From contig NZ_QFZL01000003.1 in NCBI RefSeq assembly GCF_003171655.1, positions 248,001-312,000 of the forward strand: a stretch of 64,000 bases of DNA. Reading direction: 5' to 3'. A model generated the notes under the pieces. It was not told the origin of the DNA, made no database searches, and saw only the letters and a program-made list of their open reading frames with translations. Source of the DNA: Stakelama portus. GTDB taxonomy: Bacteria; Pseudomonadota; Alphaproteobacteria; Sphingomonadales; Sphingomonadaceae. The position numbers and the translations under genes were made by a program. Of this stretch, positions 47,889 through 57,254 are shown piece by piece (the first letter of the stretch is position 1; each line of letters begins with the position of its first letter).

Positions 47889-49526
47889 ATGCTGCGATGC
47901 GATAGGCTCGGCGTTCCGGCAAATAACGGGGTCACCGCAGTGGAGGAAGCCGACATCGTCGTGATCGGCGCGGGCTCCGGCGGGTGCGCCGCTGCCGGGC
48001 GGCTGAGCGAGGACGGGCGACGTCATGTCGTGCTGATCGAAGCGGGCGGCCGCAACATGGGGTTGCGCACGCGCATGCCGGGCATGCTGGTGCGCGGCGA
48101 TCCGGCAAGCAACTGGGCGTTCGAAACCGTTCCGCAGCCGGGTCTGGGCGGTCGGCGCGGGTATCAGCCGCGCGGCAAGGGGCTGGGCGGGTCGAGCGCG
48201 ATCAACGCGATGCTCTATCTGCGCGGCCATCCCGAAGATTATGAAGGCTGGGCGGCGCTGGGGTGCCCGGGCTGGGGGTGGGCGGATGTGCTGCCCTGGT
48301 TCCGTGCGAGCGAGGCCAATGTCCGCGGCGGCGATGCCTGGCACGGCGATGCCGGTCCGCTATGCGTGGCGGACCAGCAATTCGGCCATCCGGGTTCGCA
48401 GGCGTTCATCAATGCCGCTGTGTCGCTCGGCGTACCGCTGAACCGCGATTTCAACGGGCCGGTTCAGGACGGGGTGGGCTGGTTTCAGGTTACGCAGCGG
48501 CGCGGCGAGCGCTGGAGCGCGGCGCGTGCCTATCTGGCAAAGCGGCGCGACAATCTCGAGATTCTCACCGAGGCACTGACGGAACGCATCCTGTTCGATG
48601 GCGGGCGCATCTGGGGCGTTGCCTATCGCCGCGACGGCGAACGCCGGGTCATTCGCGCACGCCATGCCGTGATACTCGCGGCGGGTGCGTTTCAGACGCC
48701 CCAATTGCTGATGCTTTCCGGTATCGGCCCCGGCGCGCATCTCCAGCAACAGGGGCTGGCGGTGCAGGTCGACCGGGCAGAGGTGGGCGCGAACCTCCAG
48801 GATCATGTCGATTATGTCGCCTCCTTTGCCGTGCCCGGTCATCGCTTCCTCGGGCAATCCTTGCGGGGAAAGCTGCGGTTCGCCGCTTCGGCGTTGCGCT
48901 GGATGGTGCGGCGCACGGGCGGCATGACGACGCCCTATGCCGAATCCGGGGCGTTTCTGCGCACCGATCCGCGTTCGCGCGTGCCCGATGTGCAGCTGCA
49001 TTTCCTGCCCGCGATCGTCGAGGATCATGGCCGCGCGGCAGTGACGGCGCATGGCTATTCGTGCCACGCGGCGGTGCTGCGTCCCGCAAGCCGGGGCATG
49101 GTGCGGCTCGCCGCGCTCGATGCCGGAGCTGCGCCGCGTATCGACCCGCAATTCCTTACCGATCCGCGCGACATGACGACGCTCAAGCGCGGGATCCGGA
49201 CAATGTATCACATCCTCGGTGCCGAACCGCTTGCCCGATACCGCCCGCGCGACCGGCATCCTCTCGACTTCGGGGACGAGGCCGGGTTCGAACGCGCGAT
49301 CCGCGCCCGCGCCGACACCATCTATCATCCCGTGGGAACCGCGCGGATGGGATCGGACGATGCCGCAGTGTGCGATCCGTGCCTGCGCGTTCGGGGGGTG
49401 GCGGGTCTCTATATCGCCGATGCTTCGGTGATGCCGCGCATCGTCGGCGGCAACACCAATGCTCCGACGATCATGATCGGCGAACGTTGCGCCGATTTCG
49501 TCGCCCGGGATCTGGCCGCGACATAA
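47889..49526 (+). CDS. GMC family oxidoreductase (choline/alcohol dehydrogenase-like)
   Basis: A 545-residue FAD enzyme. FAD loop DIVVIGAGSGGCAAAGRLSED; PROSITE-type GMC signatures GKGLGGSSAINAMLYLRG and GAFQTPQLLMLSGIG; the catalytic His is in YHPVGTARMG and the second His/Asn in GGNTNAPTIMIGE. It oxidises an alcohol of unknown kind: choline, polyethylene glycol and aliphatic alcohols are known for relatives in sphingomonads. ATG 47889 has GGAG close upstream; GTG 47940 is an alternative. Confidence 0.9.
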   Translation: MLRCDRLGVPANNGVTAVEEADIVVIGAGSGGCAAAGRLSEDGRRHVVLIEAGGRNMGLRTRMPGMLVRGDPASNWAFETVPQPGLGGRRGYQPRGKGLGGSSAINAMLYLRGHPEDYEGWAALGCPGWGWADVLPWFRASEANVRGGDAWHGDAGPLCVADQQFGHPGSQAFINAAVSLGVPLNRDFNGPVQDGVGWFQVTQRRGERWSAARAYLAKRRDNLEILTEALTERILFDGGRIWGVAYRRDGERRVIRARHAVILAAGAFQTPQLLMLSGIGPGAHLQQQGLAVQVDRAEVGANLQDHVDYVASFAVPGHRFLGQSLRGKLRFAASALRWMVRRTGGMTTPYAESGAFLRTDPRSRVPDVQLHFLPAIVEDHGRAAVTAHGYSCHAAVLRPASRGMVRLAALDAGAAPRIDPQFLTDPRDMTTLKRGIRTMYHILGAEPLARYRPRDRHPLDFGDEAGFERAIRARADTIYHPVGTARMGSDDAAVCDPCLRVRGVAGLYIADASVMPRIVGGNTNAPTIMIGERCADFVARDLAAT

Positions 49527-49585
49527 AAAGCGGGCCGATAGCGATGCTACCGGCCCAGTCATTCCGCAGGAGGAACTTGGTGAGA

Positions 49586-49607
49586 AGCGGGGCCGGCCGG
49601 CCCCGCT
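49586..49607. repeat. 22-base perfect palindrome between GMC and amtB genes
   Basis: Arms AGCGGGGCCGG and CCGGCCCCGCT without a spacer, between the convergent GMC gene and amtB. An imperfect stem (GGGCCG...CGGCCC) lies just before it at about 49532-49557. No T-run follows on either strand, so it may be a bidirectional, Rho-assisted end or an RNA-stabilising hairpin. Confidence 0.6.
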
Positions 49608-49616
49608 CCGTTATCT

Positions 49617-50948
<1,332 letters not shown>

Positions 50949-50968
50949 GGAAGAACCCCCCTTCATGA

Positions 50969-51307
50969 TCAGAGCGCCGTCTCGTCGGTCTCGCCCGTGC
51001 GGATGCGAACCGCCTGGCCGATGTCGAGGACGAAGATCTTGCCGTCACCGATGGCACCGGTGTTGGCGGCGGACTTGATGGCTTCCACGGCTCCGGCAAC
51101 CAGATCCGCCGGACAGGCGATCTCGAGCTTGATCTTGGGAACCATGTTGGTGCTGTATTCGGCACCGCGATAGATTTCGGTCTGGCCCTTCTGGCGGCCG
51201 AACCCCTTGACCTCGGTAACGGTCATTCCGGTAACGCCGACTCCGGTCAGCGCTTCGCGAACATCGTCAAGCTTGAATGGCTTGATGATGGCTATGATCA
51301 ATTTCAT
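50969..51307 (-). CDS. glnK: Nitrogen regulatory protein P-II (GlnK)
   Basis: A 112-residue P-II protein. The T-loop tyrosine that is uridylylated by GlnD is Tyr51 in IYRGAEYS. MKLIIAIIKPFKLDDVREAL and the C-terminal GDGKIFVLDIGQAVRIRTGE signatures are intact. It senses ATP/ADP and 2-oxoglutarate and gates AmtB. It is preceded by a sigma-54 promoter, so expression should follow NtrC and nitrogen limitation. Confidence 0.96.
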   Translation of the reverse strand: MKLIIAIIKPFKLDDVREALTGVGVTGMTVTEVKGFGRQKGQTEIYRGAEYSTNMVPKIKLEIACPADLVAGAVEAIKSAANTGAIGDGKIFVLDIGQAVRIRTGETDETAL

Positions 51308-51345
51308 TCCATCCCCCTAGCTTTGCTTTCAGCCGGGGGACTCTC

Positions 51346-51361
51346 AGCAAAGGCCGTGCCA
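51346..51361 (-). promoter_or_regulatory. Sigma-54 promoter of glnK-amtB
   Basis: Read on the minus strand, TGGCACGGCCTTTGCT has the -24 TGGCAC and -12 TTGCT elements with exact spacing. It stands 39 bases upstream of the glnK start. No perfect NtrC site was recognised upstream; TGCAC followed by an AT-rich tract near 51430 is a possible half. Confidence 0.82.
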
Positions 51362-51365
51362 GAGA

Positions 51366-51383
51366 TGGAATCGCGCGATTCCA
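51366..51383. promoter_or_regulatory. 18-base palindrome next to the sigma-54 promoter
   Basis: TGGAATCGCGCGATTCCA is a perfect palindrome that starts 4 bases upstream of the -24 element. It carries a GANTC site in each arm. It does not match the NtrC consensus and may bind another factor. Confidence 0.55.
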
Positions 51384-51446
51384 AGCGCCTCGGGCGCAAT
51401 GAAATGTTACGGATGCGTTAAATATTGTGCAGTTGCGAAGGGCTGC

Positions 51447-51656
51447 TTAAAAATCAGGCAGGCTGCGAAGCATGGCGCGGGCAGCTTCGACATCGTCTTC
51501 ATCGACCATTACCCGCACCGGGATCAGGAATGCGCTGCCATCGGCAATGCTCGCTTCGCCGTCGAACGCGACGGCGGCAATCCCTTCGGATTCGAGCCGT
51601 CCCACCAGGATATGCGCTTCGAACCGATCGAAGCGCCCGATCTCCGCCAGCGCCAT
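51447..51656 (-). CDS. DUF2007-type putative signal-transducing protein
   Basis: A 69-residue protein resembling DUF2007: RFEAHILVGRLESEGIAAVAFD, then VRVMVDEDDVEAARAML. The ferredoxin-like small domain is often linked to PII-like folds, but the function is unknown. ATG 51656 overlaps the upstream stop by one base (TGATG). It lies next to glnK on the same strand, with the sigma-54 promoter between. Confidence 0.72.
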   Translation of the reverse strand: MALAEIGRFDRFEAHILVGRLESEGIAAVAFDGEASIADGSAFLIPVRVMVDEDDVEAARAMLRSLPDF

Positions 51657-52219
51657 CAGCCGTTCGCCACCGTGGGCGGCGTGGTGGGGACGCGCACCGG
51701 AAGGCCGTCGATACTCTGCGTGCGCCCGGCCCATTTGGTCAGCCGTTCCTCGTCGGTCGCTTTGGCGTGATATTTGGTCAGCGTGTCGCGCTCGCGCTCC
51801 AGCGTCATGTGCGGCACGCCCCATCCGCAGCTGGTCTGAACGCTTTCCACTGCCATATCGAATATCTGGCGCGTACCGGGCAGCCGGGTAAAATGCGGTG
51901 CGATTTCTGGCCAGCCATCGTCCTGCGGCAGCACCGACAATGCCCGGCCATAGAGGCGCAGGATCAGCGCAGGGTTTTCAAAGGCGCAGAACATCACCGT
52001 GATTCGCCCGTCGACCGCCAGATGCGCGTTGGTTTCATTCCCCGATCCGCCGACATCCAGCCAGCCGACGCGATTGGGCCCCAGCACGCGAAAACAATCC
52101 ATCCCCTTGGGGCTCAGGTTGATCCGCCCGGTATCGGCGGCCGTCGCAACGAAGAAGACCGGCTGTTTCGCGATGAAACCGGCATGGCCATCTCCAATCG
52201 CATCAAAGAAATCCGCCAC
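51656..52219 (-). CDS. Pyridoxamine 5'-phosphate oxidase-like FMN-binding protein
   Basis: A 187-residue flavin split-barrel protein: FFVATAADTGRINLSPKGMDCFRV, WLDVGGSGNETNAHLAVDGRITVMFCAF and the ILRLYGRA strand are typical of the PPOX-class family. The C-terminal part has CGWGVPHMTLERERDTL. The substrate is unknown; true PdxH residues are not apparent. GTG 52219 follows GGGGAGA; upstream in-frame codons enter the N-acetyltransferase gene. Confidence 0.82.
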   Translation of the reverse strand: MADFFDAIGDGHAGFIAKQPVFFVATAADTGRINLSPKGMDCFRVLGPNRVGWLDVGGSGNETNAHLAVDGRITVMFCAFENPALILRLYGRALSVLPQDDGWPEIAPHFTRLPGTRQIFDMAVESVQTSCGWGVPHMTLERERDTLTKYHAKATDEERLTKWAGRTQSIDGLPVRVPTTPPTVANG

Positions 52220-52235
52220 TCGGTCTCTCCCCTCG

Positions 52236-53066
52236 TCACTTCGCGCCGCGCGCACCCCGTTCCGCCAGCCGCGCGACCAATGCCATGCGGTCGTCCGGCG
52301 CGATCGCAAAGGCGCTTTCGATGATCGCCACGGCCTCGTCCGCGCTTTCTACGGCGCGCCGCTCGATCCGACCATCGCGATAATAGGCCGAAAACATGCC
52401 GTCGCGCAGTGCGACGCGGTGATCGTCGAATACCCGCGCGCAGGACAGCCCCTGTGTGAAACGCGAATCGGGATGAGTCGACACCCACCAATTGGCCGCG
52501 TCGAAATCGATCGCGTGATGATGGCTGAGGTCGAACAGACAGGTGTCGCGCCATACCCCGGCGATTTCGATCTGCTGCCGCCAGTTTTCGCCCTCCCGAA
52601 GAAAGCGGAATCGCTCGAACGGGGTTTGCTGTGCGTGATCGGGGGTCAGGTCGAGTACGCCGGTAAGCGATGTCCCGCCAAAGCCGACATCGACGATCAC
52701 CGGCCCCTCGGCGAGCGTGACGAGCAGCATCATGTGTGAGCGCGGCGTGATGCTGCCTGCCGGCATGCCCCACAAAACCCGCGCGGCAAGCGGGCGGACA
52801 GTATAGCCGATGGCGCGCAACATCCCTTCGAACAAAGGGTTCTGCTCGAAGCAAAAGCCGCCCCGGCGGCGCGTCACCAGCTTGTCGAACCGTGCTTCCT
52901 GTGTCGCGGCGGCGGGAATTCCCATGAGGGGATCGAGATTTTCGAACGGGATGGCGCGCGCATGCGCCAGCACCAGCGCGGCAAGCGTTTCGCGATCGGC
53001 GTGCAGCGGGCGGTCCAGTCCGATCCGCGCGCAATAGGCCGAAAGCTCGGCCTTGCCATAGTTCAC
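52236..53066 (-). CDS. nat: Arylamine N-acetyltransferase
   Basis: A 276-residue enzyme that moves acetyl from acetyl-CoA to arylamines. The catalytic triad is Cys72 (RRGGFCFEQN), His111 (TPRSHMML) and Asp126 (VIVDVGFGG). The start PFENLDPLMG segment is conserved. GTG 53066 overlaps the tldD stop by 4 bases (GTGA); a frame opening further upstream lies inside tldD. Confidence 0.92.
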   Translation of the reverse strand: MNYGKAELSAYCARIGLDRPLHADRETLAALVLAHARAIPFENLDPLMGIPAAATQEARFDKLVTRRRGGFCFEQNPLFEGMLRAIGYTVRPLAARVLWGMPAGSITPRSHMMLLVTLAEGPVIVDVGFGGTSLTGVLDLTPDHAQQTPFERFRFLREGENWRQQIEIAGVWRDTCLFDLSHHHAIDFDAANWWVSTHPDSRFTQGLSCARVFDDHRVALRDGMFSAYYRDGRIERRAVESADEAVAIIESAFAIAPDDRMALVARLAERGARGAK

Positions 53067-54490
53067 GCCGCCGTGCCGCCTACCGTCAGGCCCGACACCA
53101 GCAGGGTCGGCTGGCCAACGCCCGCGGGCACGCTCTGCCCGCCCTTGCCGCACATGCCGACGCCTTCGTCCAGCGCGAAGTCGTTGCCGATGCCGGTCAC
53201 TTTGGTCAGCACGGTCGGCCCGTCGCCGATCAGTGTCGCGCCCTTGATCGGCGCGCCCAGCTTGCCGTCCTCGATGCGATACGCCTCGGTACAGGAAAAG
53301 ACGAACTTGCCCGACACGATATCGACCTGGCCGCCGCCGAAGCTCTTGGCATAGATTCCCTTTTTGACGCGCGAGCGCAGTTCGAGCGGATCGTCACTGC
53401 CCGCACGCATGAAGGTGTTGGTCATGCGCGGCATCGGCGCATGTTCGAAACTCTCGCGCCGGCCGTTTCCGGTGGGCGCGACGCCCATCAGCCGCGCATT
53501 GAGCCGATCCTGGATATAGCCTTTCAGGATGCCGTCCTCGATCAGTATATTTTCCTGCGTCGGCGTGCCTTCGTCATCGATGCTCAGCGACCCGCGCCGC
53601 TCGCCGATCGAACCGTCATCGACCACGGTAACGCCGGGCGCTGCGACGCGCTCGCCGATCCGGCCCGAAAAGGCGCTGGTGCCCTTGCGGTTGAAATCGC
53701 CCTCCAGGCCATGGCCCACCGCTTCATGGAGCAGCACGCCGCACCAGCCGGGGCCGAGCAGTACCGGCATTTCGCCTGCCGGCGCATCGACCGCTTCCAG
53801 ATTGGTCAGCGCCTGCGCCAGCGCCTCGTCGATCGCGCGGTTCCAGGTGGCCGGTTCGAACAGGCGCGCATAAAGCGTGCGTCCGCCGGTGCCGAAGCTG
53901 CCGGTTTCACGCCGGCCGTTCGATTCGACGACGATCGACACGTTGAGCCGTACCAGCGGCCGGACATCGGTCGCTACGAATCCATCGGGGCGTATGATCT
54001 CCACGACGCCCCACTGGCCGGTCAGGCTGACCGACACCTGCGCCACGCGCGGATCGCGCGCACGCGCTGCGGCATCGATCGTCTGGCAAAGATTCACCTT
54101 GTCGGCGAAGGGGACCAGGTCGAGCGGATCGGCATCGGTATAGAGATGCCGGTTGTTGTGCCGGGGCGGCGGCGCCTTGGCGCCCTTGCGCGGATCGATC
54201 AGCGTCATCGTTTCCGCCGCGCGCCGGATTGCCGGCGCGCTCAGTTCATTGGCATGGGCGAATGCCGTGGTCTCGCCCGAAACCGCGCGCAGGCCGAACC
54301 CCGATTGCGTGTCATAGCTTGCGGTCTTCAAGCGTCCGTCGTCGAATCCGAACGCTTCGGACCGGCGATATTGCAGGTAAAGCTCGCCATCCTCGGCGCC
54401 CGAAAGCGCATCGGCGGTCAGGCGCAAAGCTTCGTCCGGGTCGAGGCTGCCGCGATAGAGGAAGCTGCGGGGGTCGGTAGGAGGAGTCAT
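53063..54490 (-). CDS. tldD: Metalloprotease TldD
   Basis: A 475-residue member of the TldD/PmbA family. The zinc site is HEAVGH in GVLLHEAVGHGLEGDF. GGGQVDIVSGKFVFSC and the C-terminal GIGNDFALDEGVGMCGKGGQSVPAGVGQP are strongly conserved. With PmbA (TldE), not in this window, it matures peptides such as microcins and affects CcdA and gyrase inhibitors. ATG 54490 is preferred over one six codons upstream. Confidence 0.94.
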   Translation of the reverse strand: MTPPTDPRSFLYRGSLDPDEALRLTADALSGAEDGELYLQYRRSEAFGFDDGRLKTASYDTQSGFGLRAVSGETTAFAHANELSAPAIRRAAETMTLIDPRKGAKAPPPRHNNRHLYTDADPLDLVPFADKVNLCQTIDAAARARDPRVAQVSVSLTGQWGVVEIIRPDGFVATDVRPLVRLNVSIVVESNGRRETGSFGTGGRTLYARLFEPATWNRAIDEALAQALTNLEAVDAPAGEMPVLLGPGWCGVLLHEAVGHGLEGDFNRKGTSAFSGRIGERVAAPGVTVVDDGSIGERRGSLSIDDEGTPTQENILIEDGILKGYIQDRLNARLMGVAPTGNGRRESFEHAPMPRMTNTFMRAGSDDPLELRSRVKKGIYAKSFGGGQVDIVSGKFVFSCTEAYRIEDGKLGAPIKGATLIGDGPTVLTKVTGIGNDFALDEGVGMCGKGGQSVPAGVGQPTLLVSGLTVGGTAA

Positions 54491-54546
54491 GCCAACGCAT
54501 ATAGGCATGCGACCGCGCCGGCGAAATGGCCTGTGGTGCGGCGCGC

Positions 54547-55032
54547 TCAGTCGTCTTCGGGCAGGCGATATGCGAGGTCGTAAAAATGCCCGTCCTCGCG
54601 CACGTCGATCGTCAGCGTGCCGGTGATCCCGGCAAGCGCACCGGTGCCGCTGTCGGGTGCGATGACGACGCTCAATTCGCTTTCGCCCGAAGCCGCCATG
54701 GTCCCGCGATGCAGCAGCATGAAGCCGCCCGCGCGGCCATCGACACTGCCGTTGAACTGATCGATCGCGACATAGGCGGCGCTGTGTCCCGGCGCGGGCG
54801 TGCCTGCGGACAGCATCGTGCCCGTCGCAGTGCCGATCAGGCCGCCGCTGAACTGCTTGCTGAGCGCCATCCGGCTGGTCGCGACGCCGCCCTCGGGCGC
54901 TTCGGCCTGCGCCTCAGGCGTGATCGTGACTTCGAAAGTACCGGTAGCGTGATGCACATCGCTCTCCTGTGCCTGCGCCGGCGCCGAAGCCATCACCAGC
55001 GCGGCAGCGAACGACGCGGCAACCAGCTTCAG
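54547..55032 (-). CDS. DUF3224 family exported protein, probable CTG start
   Basis: A 161-residue protein. HHATGTFEVTITPEA, SRMALSKQFSGGLIGTATG, GGFMLLHRGTMA and DSGTGALAGITGTL match DUF3224, a small beta-barrel domain of unknown role. Read from a CTG at 55032 it has a clean signal peptide, (M)KLVAASFAAALVMASAPAQA. No ATG, GTG or TTG in frame gives one: the next ATG cuts the signal in half, and the upstream ATG 55128 lies inside the zf-CHCC gene. The CTG overlaps that gene's stop as CTGA. Confidence 0.78.
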   Translation of the reverse strand: MKLVAASFAAALVMASAPAQAQESDVHHATGTFEVTITPEAQAEAPEGGVATSRMALSKQFSGGLIGTATGTMLSAGTPAPGHSAAYVAIDQFNGSVDGRAGGFMLLHRGTMAASGESELSVVIAPDSGTGALAGITGTLTIDVREDGHFYDLAYRLPEDD

Positions 55033-55259
55033 ATGCTGGCGCCCGACGCGATATCGGGCAGGTCGCTCTGGTCGGCGCCGTCCGCCGGACCGCCGATCAG
55101 CACGAAGCGCCGGTCGCAATAGCCGCAATCGACATAGCCATGCTCGTCGATTTCCAGGAAGATGCGCGGATGGCCGAGCGCGGCGGGAATGCCGTCATGC
55201 GCGCCGTCGCAGGATACCCGGCGGGTTTCGACACGCGTGATCTGGGGCGGAGCAATCAT
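55029..55259 (-). CDS. zf-CHCC zinc-finger protein (NDUFS6-like)
   Basis: A 76-residue protein with the zf-CHCC pattern: RVSCDGAHDG, GHPRIFLEID, and GYVDCGYCDRRFVL, giving Cys, His and two Cys as likely zinc ligands. The family includes the complex I accessory subunit NDUFS6 of mitochondria and alphaproteobacteria. ATG 55259 fits the family start. It is coupled to the DUF3224 gene. Confidence 0.85.
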   Translation of the reverse strand: MIAPPQITRVETRRVSCDGAHDGIPAALGHPRIFLEIDEHGYVDCGYCDRRFVLIGGPADGADQSDLPDIASGASI

Positions 55260-55320
55260 GATGCGACTGCCGGTAGCAAAGCCGATTGCTTCCGGCAATC
55301 TCCCATTCGCGCGCGTTGCC

Positions 55321-55674
55321 TCACATGCCCTGAAGAATCGCGCCCAGATCCTTCAGCTCGCCCGCACATTGCTGGGCGATGTCGGGAAACTGGCTTCTGT
55401 CCATCGTCGATTCGGTGGTGCGCAGCTCTGCAATCGCGCCGTCGCGACCGAGCCGGCCGATCAGCTTGCCGACGAAATACATGACGCCGGCCTGAAAGGC
55501 GGGCTGCTGCGCTTCGGGCACGACTTGCGCGAGTGCAACCAGCGCGACCGTGCAGCGCGCGTCGGCGTCCGGCTCGCCGGTGTCCTGCTGCGCGAAAGCC
55601 GCCGGTGTCGCGCCGATCGCCATGGACGCCGCCGCGATTCCCAGCATCATGCGTTGAAATCGCGAAATCGTCAT
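55321..55674 (-). CDS. Small exported protein, paralogue of the protein at 7589-7939
   Basis: A 117-residue protein with a signal peptide (MTISRFQRMMLGIAAASMAIGATPAAFA). In the mature part Cys-TVALVALAQ, QAGVMYFVGKLIGRLGR and IAQQCAGELKDLG have the same order and spacing as in the protein at 7589-7939. Two cysteines suggest a disulfide-stapled periplasmic helical protein. The function is unknown. ATG 55674 gives the signal peptide; longer frames do not. Confidence 0.75.
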   Translation of the reverse strand: MTISRFQRMMLGIAAASMAIGATPAAFAQQDTGEPDADARCTVALVALAQVVPEAQQPAFQAGVMYFVGKLIGRLGRDGAIAELRTTESTMDRSQFPDIAQQCAGELKDLGAILQGM

Positions 55675-55783
55675 GGCTGCGTTCCCTTCGAATCTGCCCG
55701 TTGCGCCACCCTGTATCGCGATTTGGCGAAACACAATCGGCCATTTGCTTGCCAAAGCGGCGCGGCAGGGGCATTCGGCGGGC

Positions 55784-56710
55784 ATGAGCGATGCGGCGAT
55801 TTCGATCCAGAACCTTTGCAAAACCTATGAAGGGGGCAAGCGGGCGCTCGACGGCGTCAGCTTCGATGTCCCGCGCGGCCAGATTTTCGGGCTGCTCGGC
55901 CCCAATGGCGCAGGCAAATCGACACTGATCAATATCCTCGCCGGGCTGGTCAACAAATCGGAAGGATCGGCGTCGATCTGGGGCTTCGACATCGATCGCA
56001 ATCCCCGCAACGCCAAGGTGTCGATCGGGATCGTCAATCAGGAGATCACCTTTGATCCCTTTTTCACGCCCGCCGAAACGCTGGAGATCCAGGCAGGCCT
56101 TTATGGCGTTCCCAAAGCGCGGCGCCTGACGATGGAACTGCTCCGCGCAGTGCATCTGGAAGACAAGGCCAACGCCTATTCGCGCACGCTGTCGGGCGGC
56201 ATGAAACGGCGGCTGATGGTCGCCAAGGCGATGGTGCATTCGCCGCCGGTGCTGGTGCTCGACGAACCGACCGCAGGCGTCGATGTCGAGCTTCGCCAGC
56301 AACTCTGGGCCTATGTCCGCGAACTCCATGCGCGCGGCGTCACGGTGGTGCTGACGACGCATTATCTGGAAGAGGCCGAAGAGCTGTGCGATCGCATCGC
56401 GATCATCAATCAGGGCACGCTGATCGCCAACGAACCGACGCGCGAGCTGATCGGGATGACCCAGGAAAAAGTGGTCGAAGTAACGGTCGATCGCGATATC
56501 GCCGCACCGCCCGAAAACCGCTGTTTCCAGAAGATCGAAGTGACCGGCGAGCGGATGCTGACCATCACCTATCGCAAGGATCAGGCAAATGCCGGCGACG
56601 TGCTGGGTGCGGTACAGGCAGACGGATATGGCATCGTCGATGTTTCGACGCGTGAGGCCGATCTGGAGGATGTGTTCCTCAACCTGACCCGCGCCGCCAA
56701 CGCCGCCTGA
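55784..56710 (+). CDS. ABC transporter ATP-binding protein (ABC-2 type, YadG-like)
   Basis: A 308-residue ATPase: Walker A GPNGAGKST, Q-loop IVNQEITFDPF, signature LSGGMKRRLMVAK, Walker B VLVLDEPTAGVD, and switch His in LTTHYLEEAEEL. The C-terminal 70 residues are the regulatory tail of the ABC-2 exporter class. No permease gene is adjacent on either side, so the partner must be encoded elsewhere. ATG 55784 fits the family start. It is divergent from the small exported protein gene. Confidence 0.92.
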   Translation: MSDAAISIQNLCKTYEGGKRALDGVSFDVPRGQIFGLLGPNGAGKSTLINILAGLVNKSEGSASIWGFDIDRNPRNAKVSIGIVNQEITFDPFFTPAETLEIQAGLYGVPKARRLTMELLRAVHLEDKANAYSRTLSGGMKRRLMVAKAMVHSPPVLVLDEPTAGVDVELRQQLWAYVRELHARGVTVVLTTHYLEEAEELCDRIAIINQGTLIANEPTRELIGMTQEKVVEVTVDRDIAAPPENRCFQKIEVTGERMLTITYRKDQANAGDVLGAVQADGYGIVDVSTREADLEDVFLNLTRAANAA

Positions 56711-56723
56711 CGACCCGGCGCAA

Positions 56724-57248
56724 TCAGCGTTCGCCGTCGGGCTTGCGATGCCAGTCGATGCTTTCGGGCAGTTTCAGTCCGATCACATGCGCCTCATTCT
56801 TGCGAAATTCGATCAGCCATTCGGGCGCGCCCGATAGCCACATTTCGCTGTCGATATCGGTCAGCATTTCGGCGTGACGCGCAAATTCGGCGCGGGTCAG
56901 CGCGATGATCGGTGCCAGCCCGTTGCCCGGAACCACATGGATGCGCGCATCCTCCGCCAGCGTTTCCAATATCGCACCGGCAAAGGCAGCGCGTTCGTCA
57001 TATGCGACATATTCGCTGGCGGCGGCAGGCACATCATCCCAGCGCAAGTGAAACGCGCCTGCAGGGACCAGCCCGCCGATCCAGTCGAACCGTGGCACCG
57101 TGTCGCGATACAGGAGTTCGAACACTGCGCCCTGCGCCGTCAGCTTTTCATCGACGCCCCAAAGCGCGCGGCGCTGCTGCTCGCGGTCGTTCCGCCGCTG
57201 CATCGCCGCGCGGCGCGCCTCCAGTTCGCGGCGGCGCGCGTCATCCAT
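56724..57248 (-). CDS. Hypothetical protein
   Basis: A 174-residue soluble protein that was not recognised. The first 30 residues are a highly charged helix (RRRELEARRAAMQRRNDREQQRR). The rest has mixed alpha/beta character with Trp and acidic patches (RFDWIGGLVPAGAFHLRWDD, IDSEMWLSGAPEWLIEFRKN). There are no signal or membrane segments. It lies 6 bases after the esterase gene on the same strand. Confidence 0.7.
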   Translation of the reverse strand: MDDARRRELEARRAAMQRRNDREQQRRALWGVDEKLTAQGAVFELLYRDTVPRFDWIGGLVPAGAFHLRWDDVPAAASEYVAYDERAAFAGAILETLAEDARIHVVPGNGLAPIIALTRAEFARHAEMLTDIDSEMWLSGAPEWLIEFRKNEAHVIGLKLPESIDWHRKPDGER

Positions 57249-57254
57249 CGCCGG

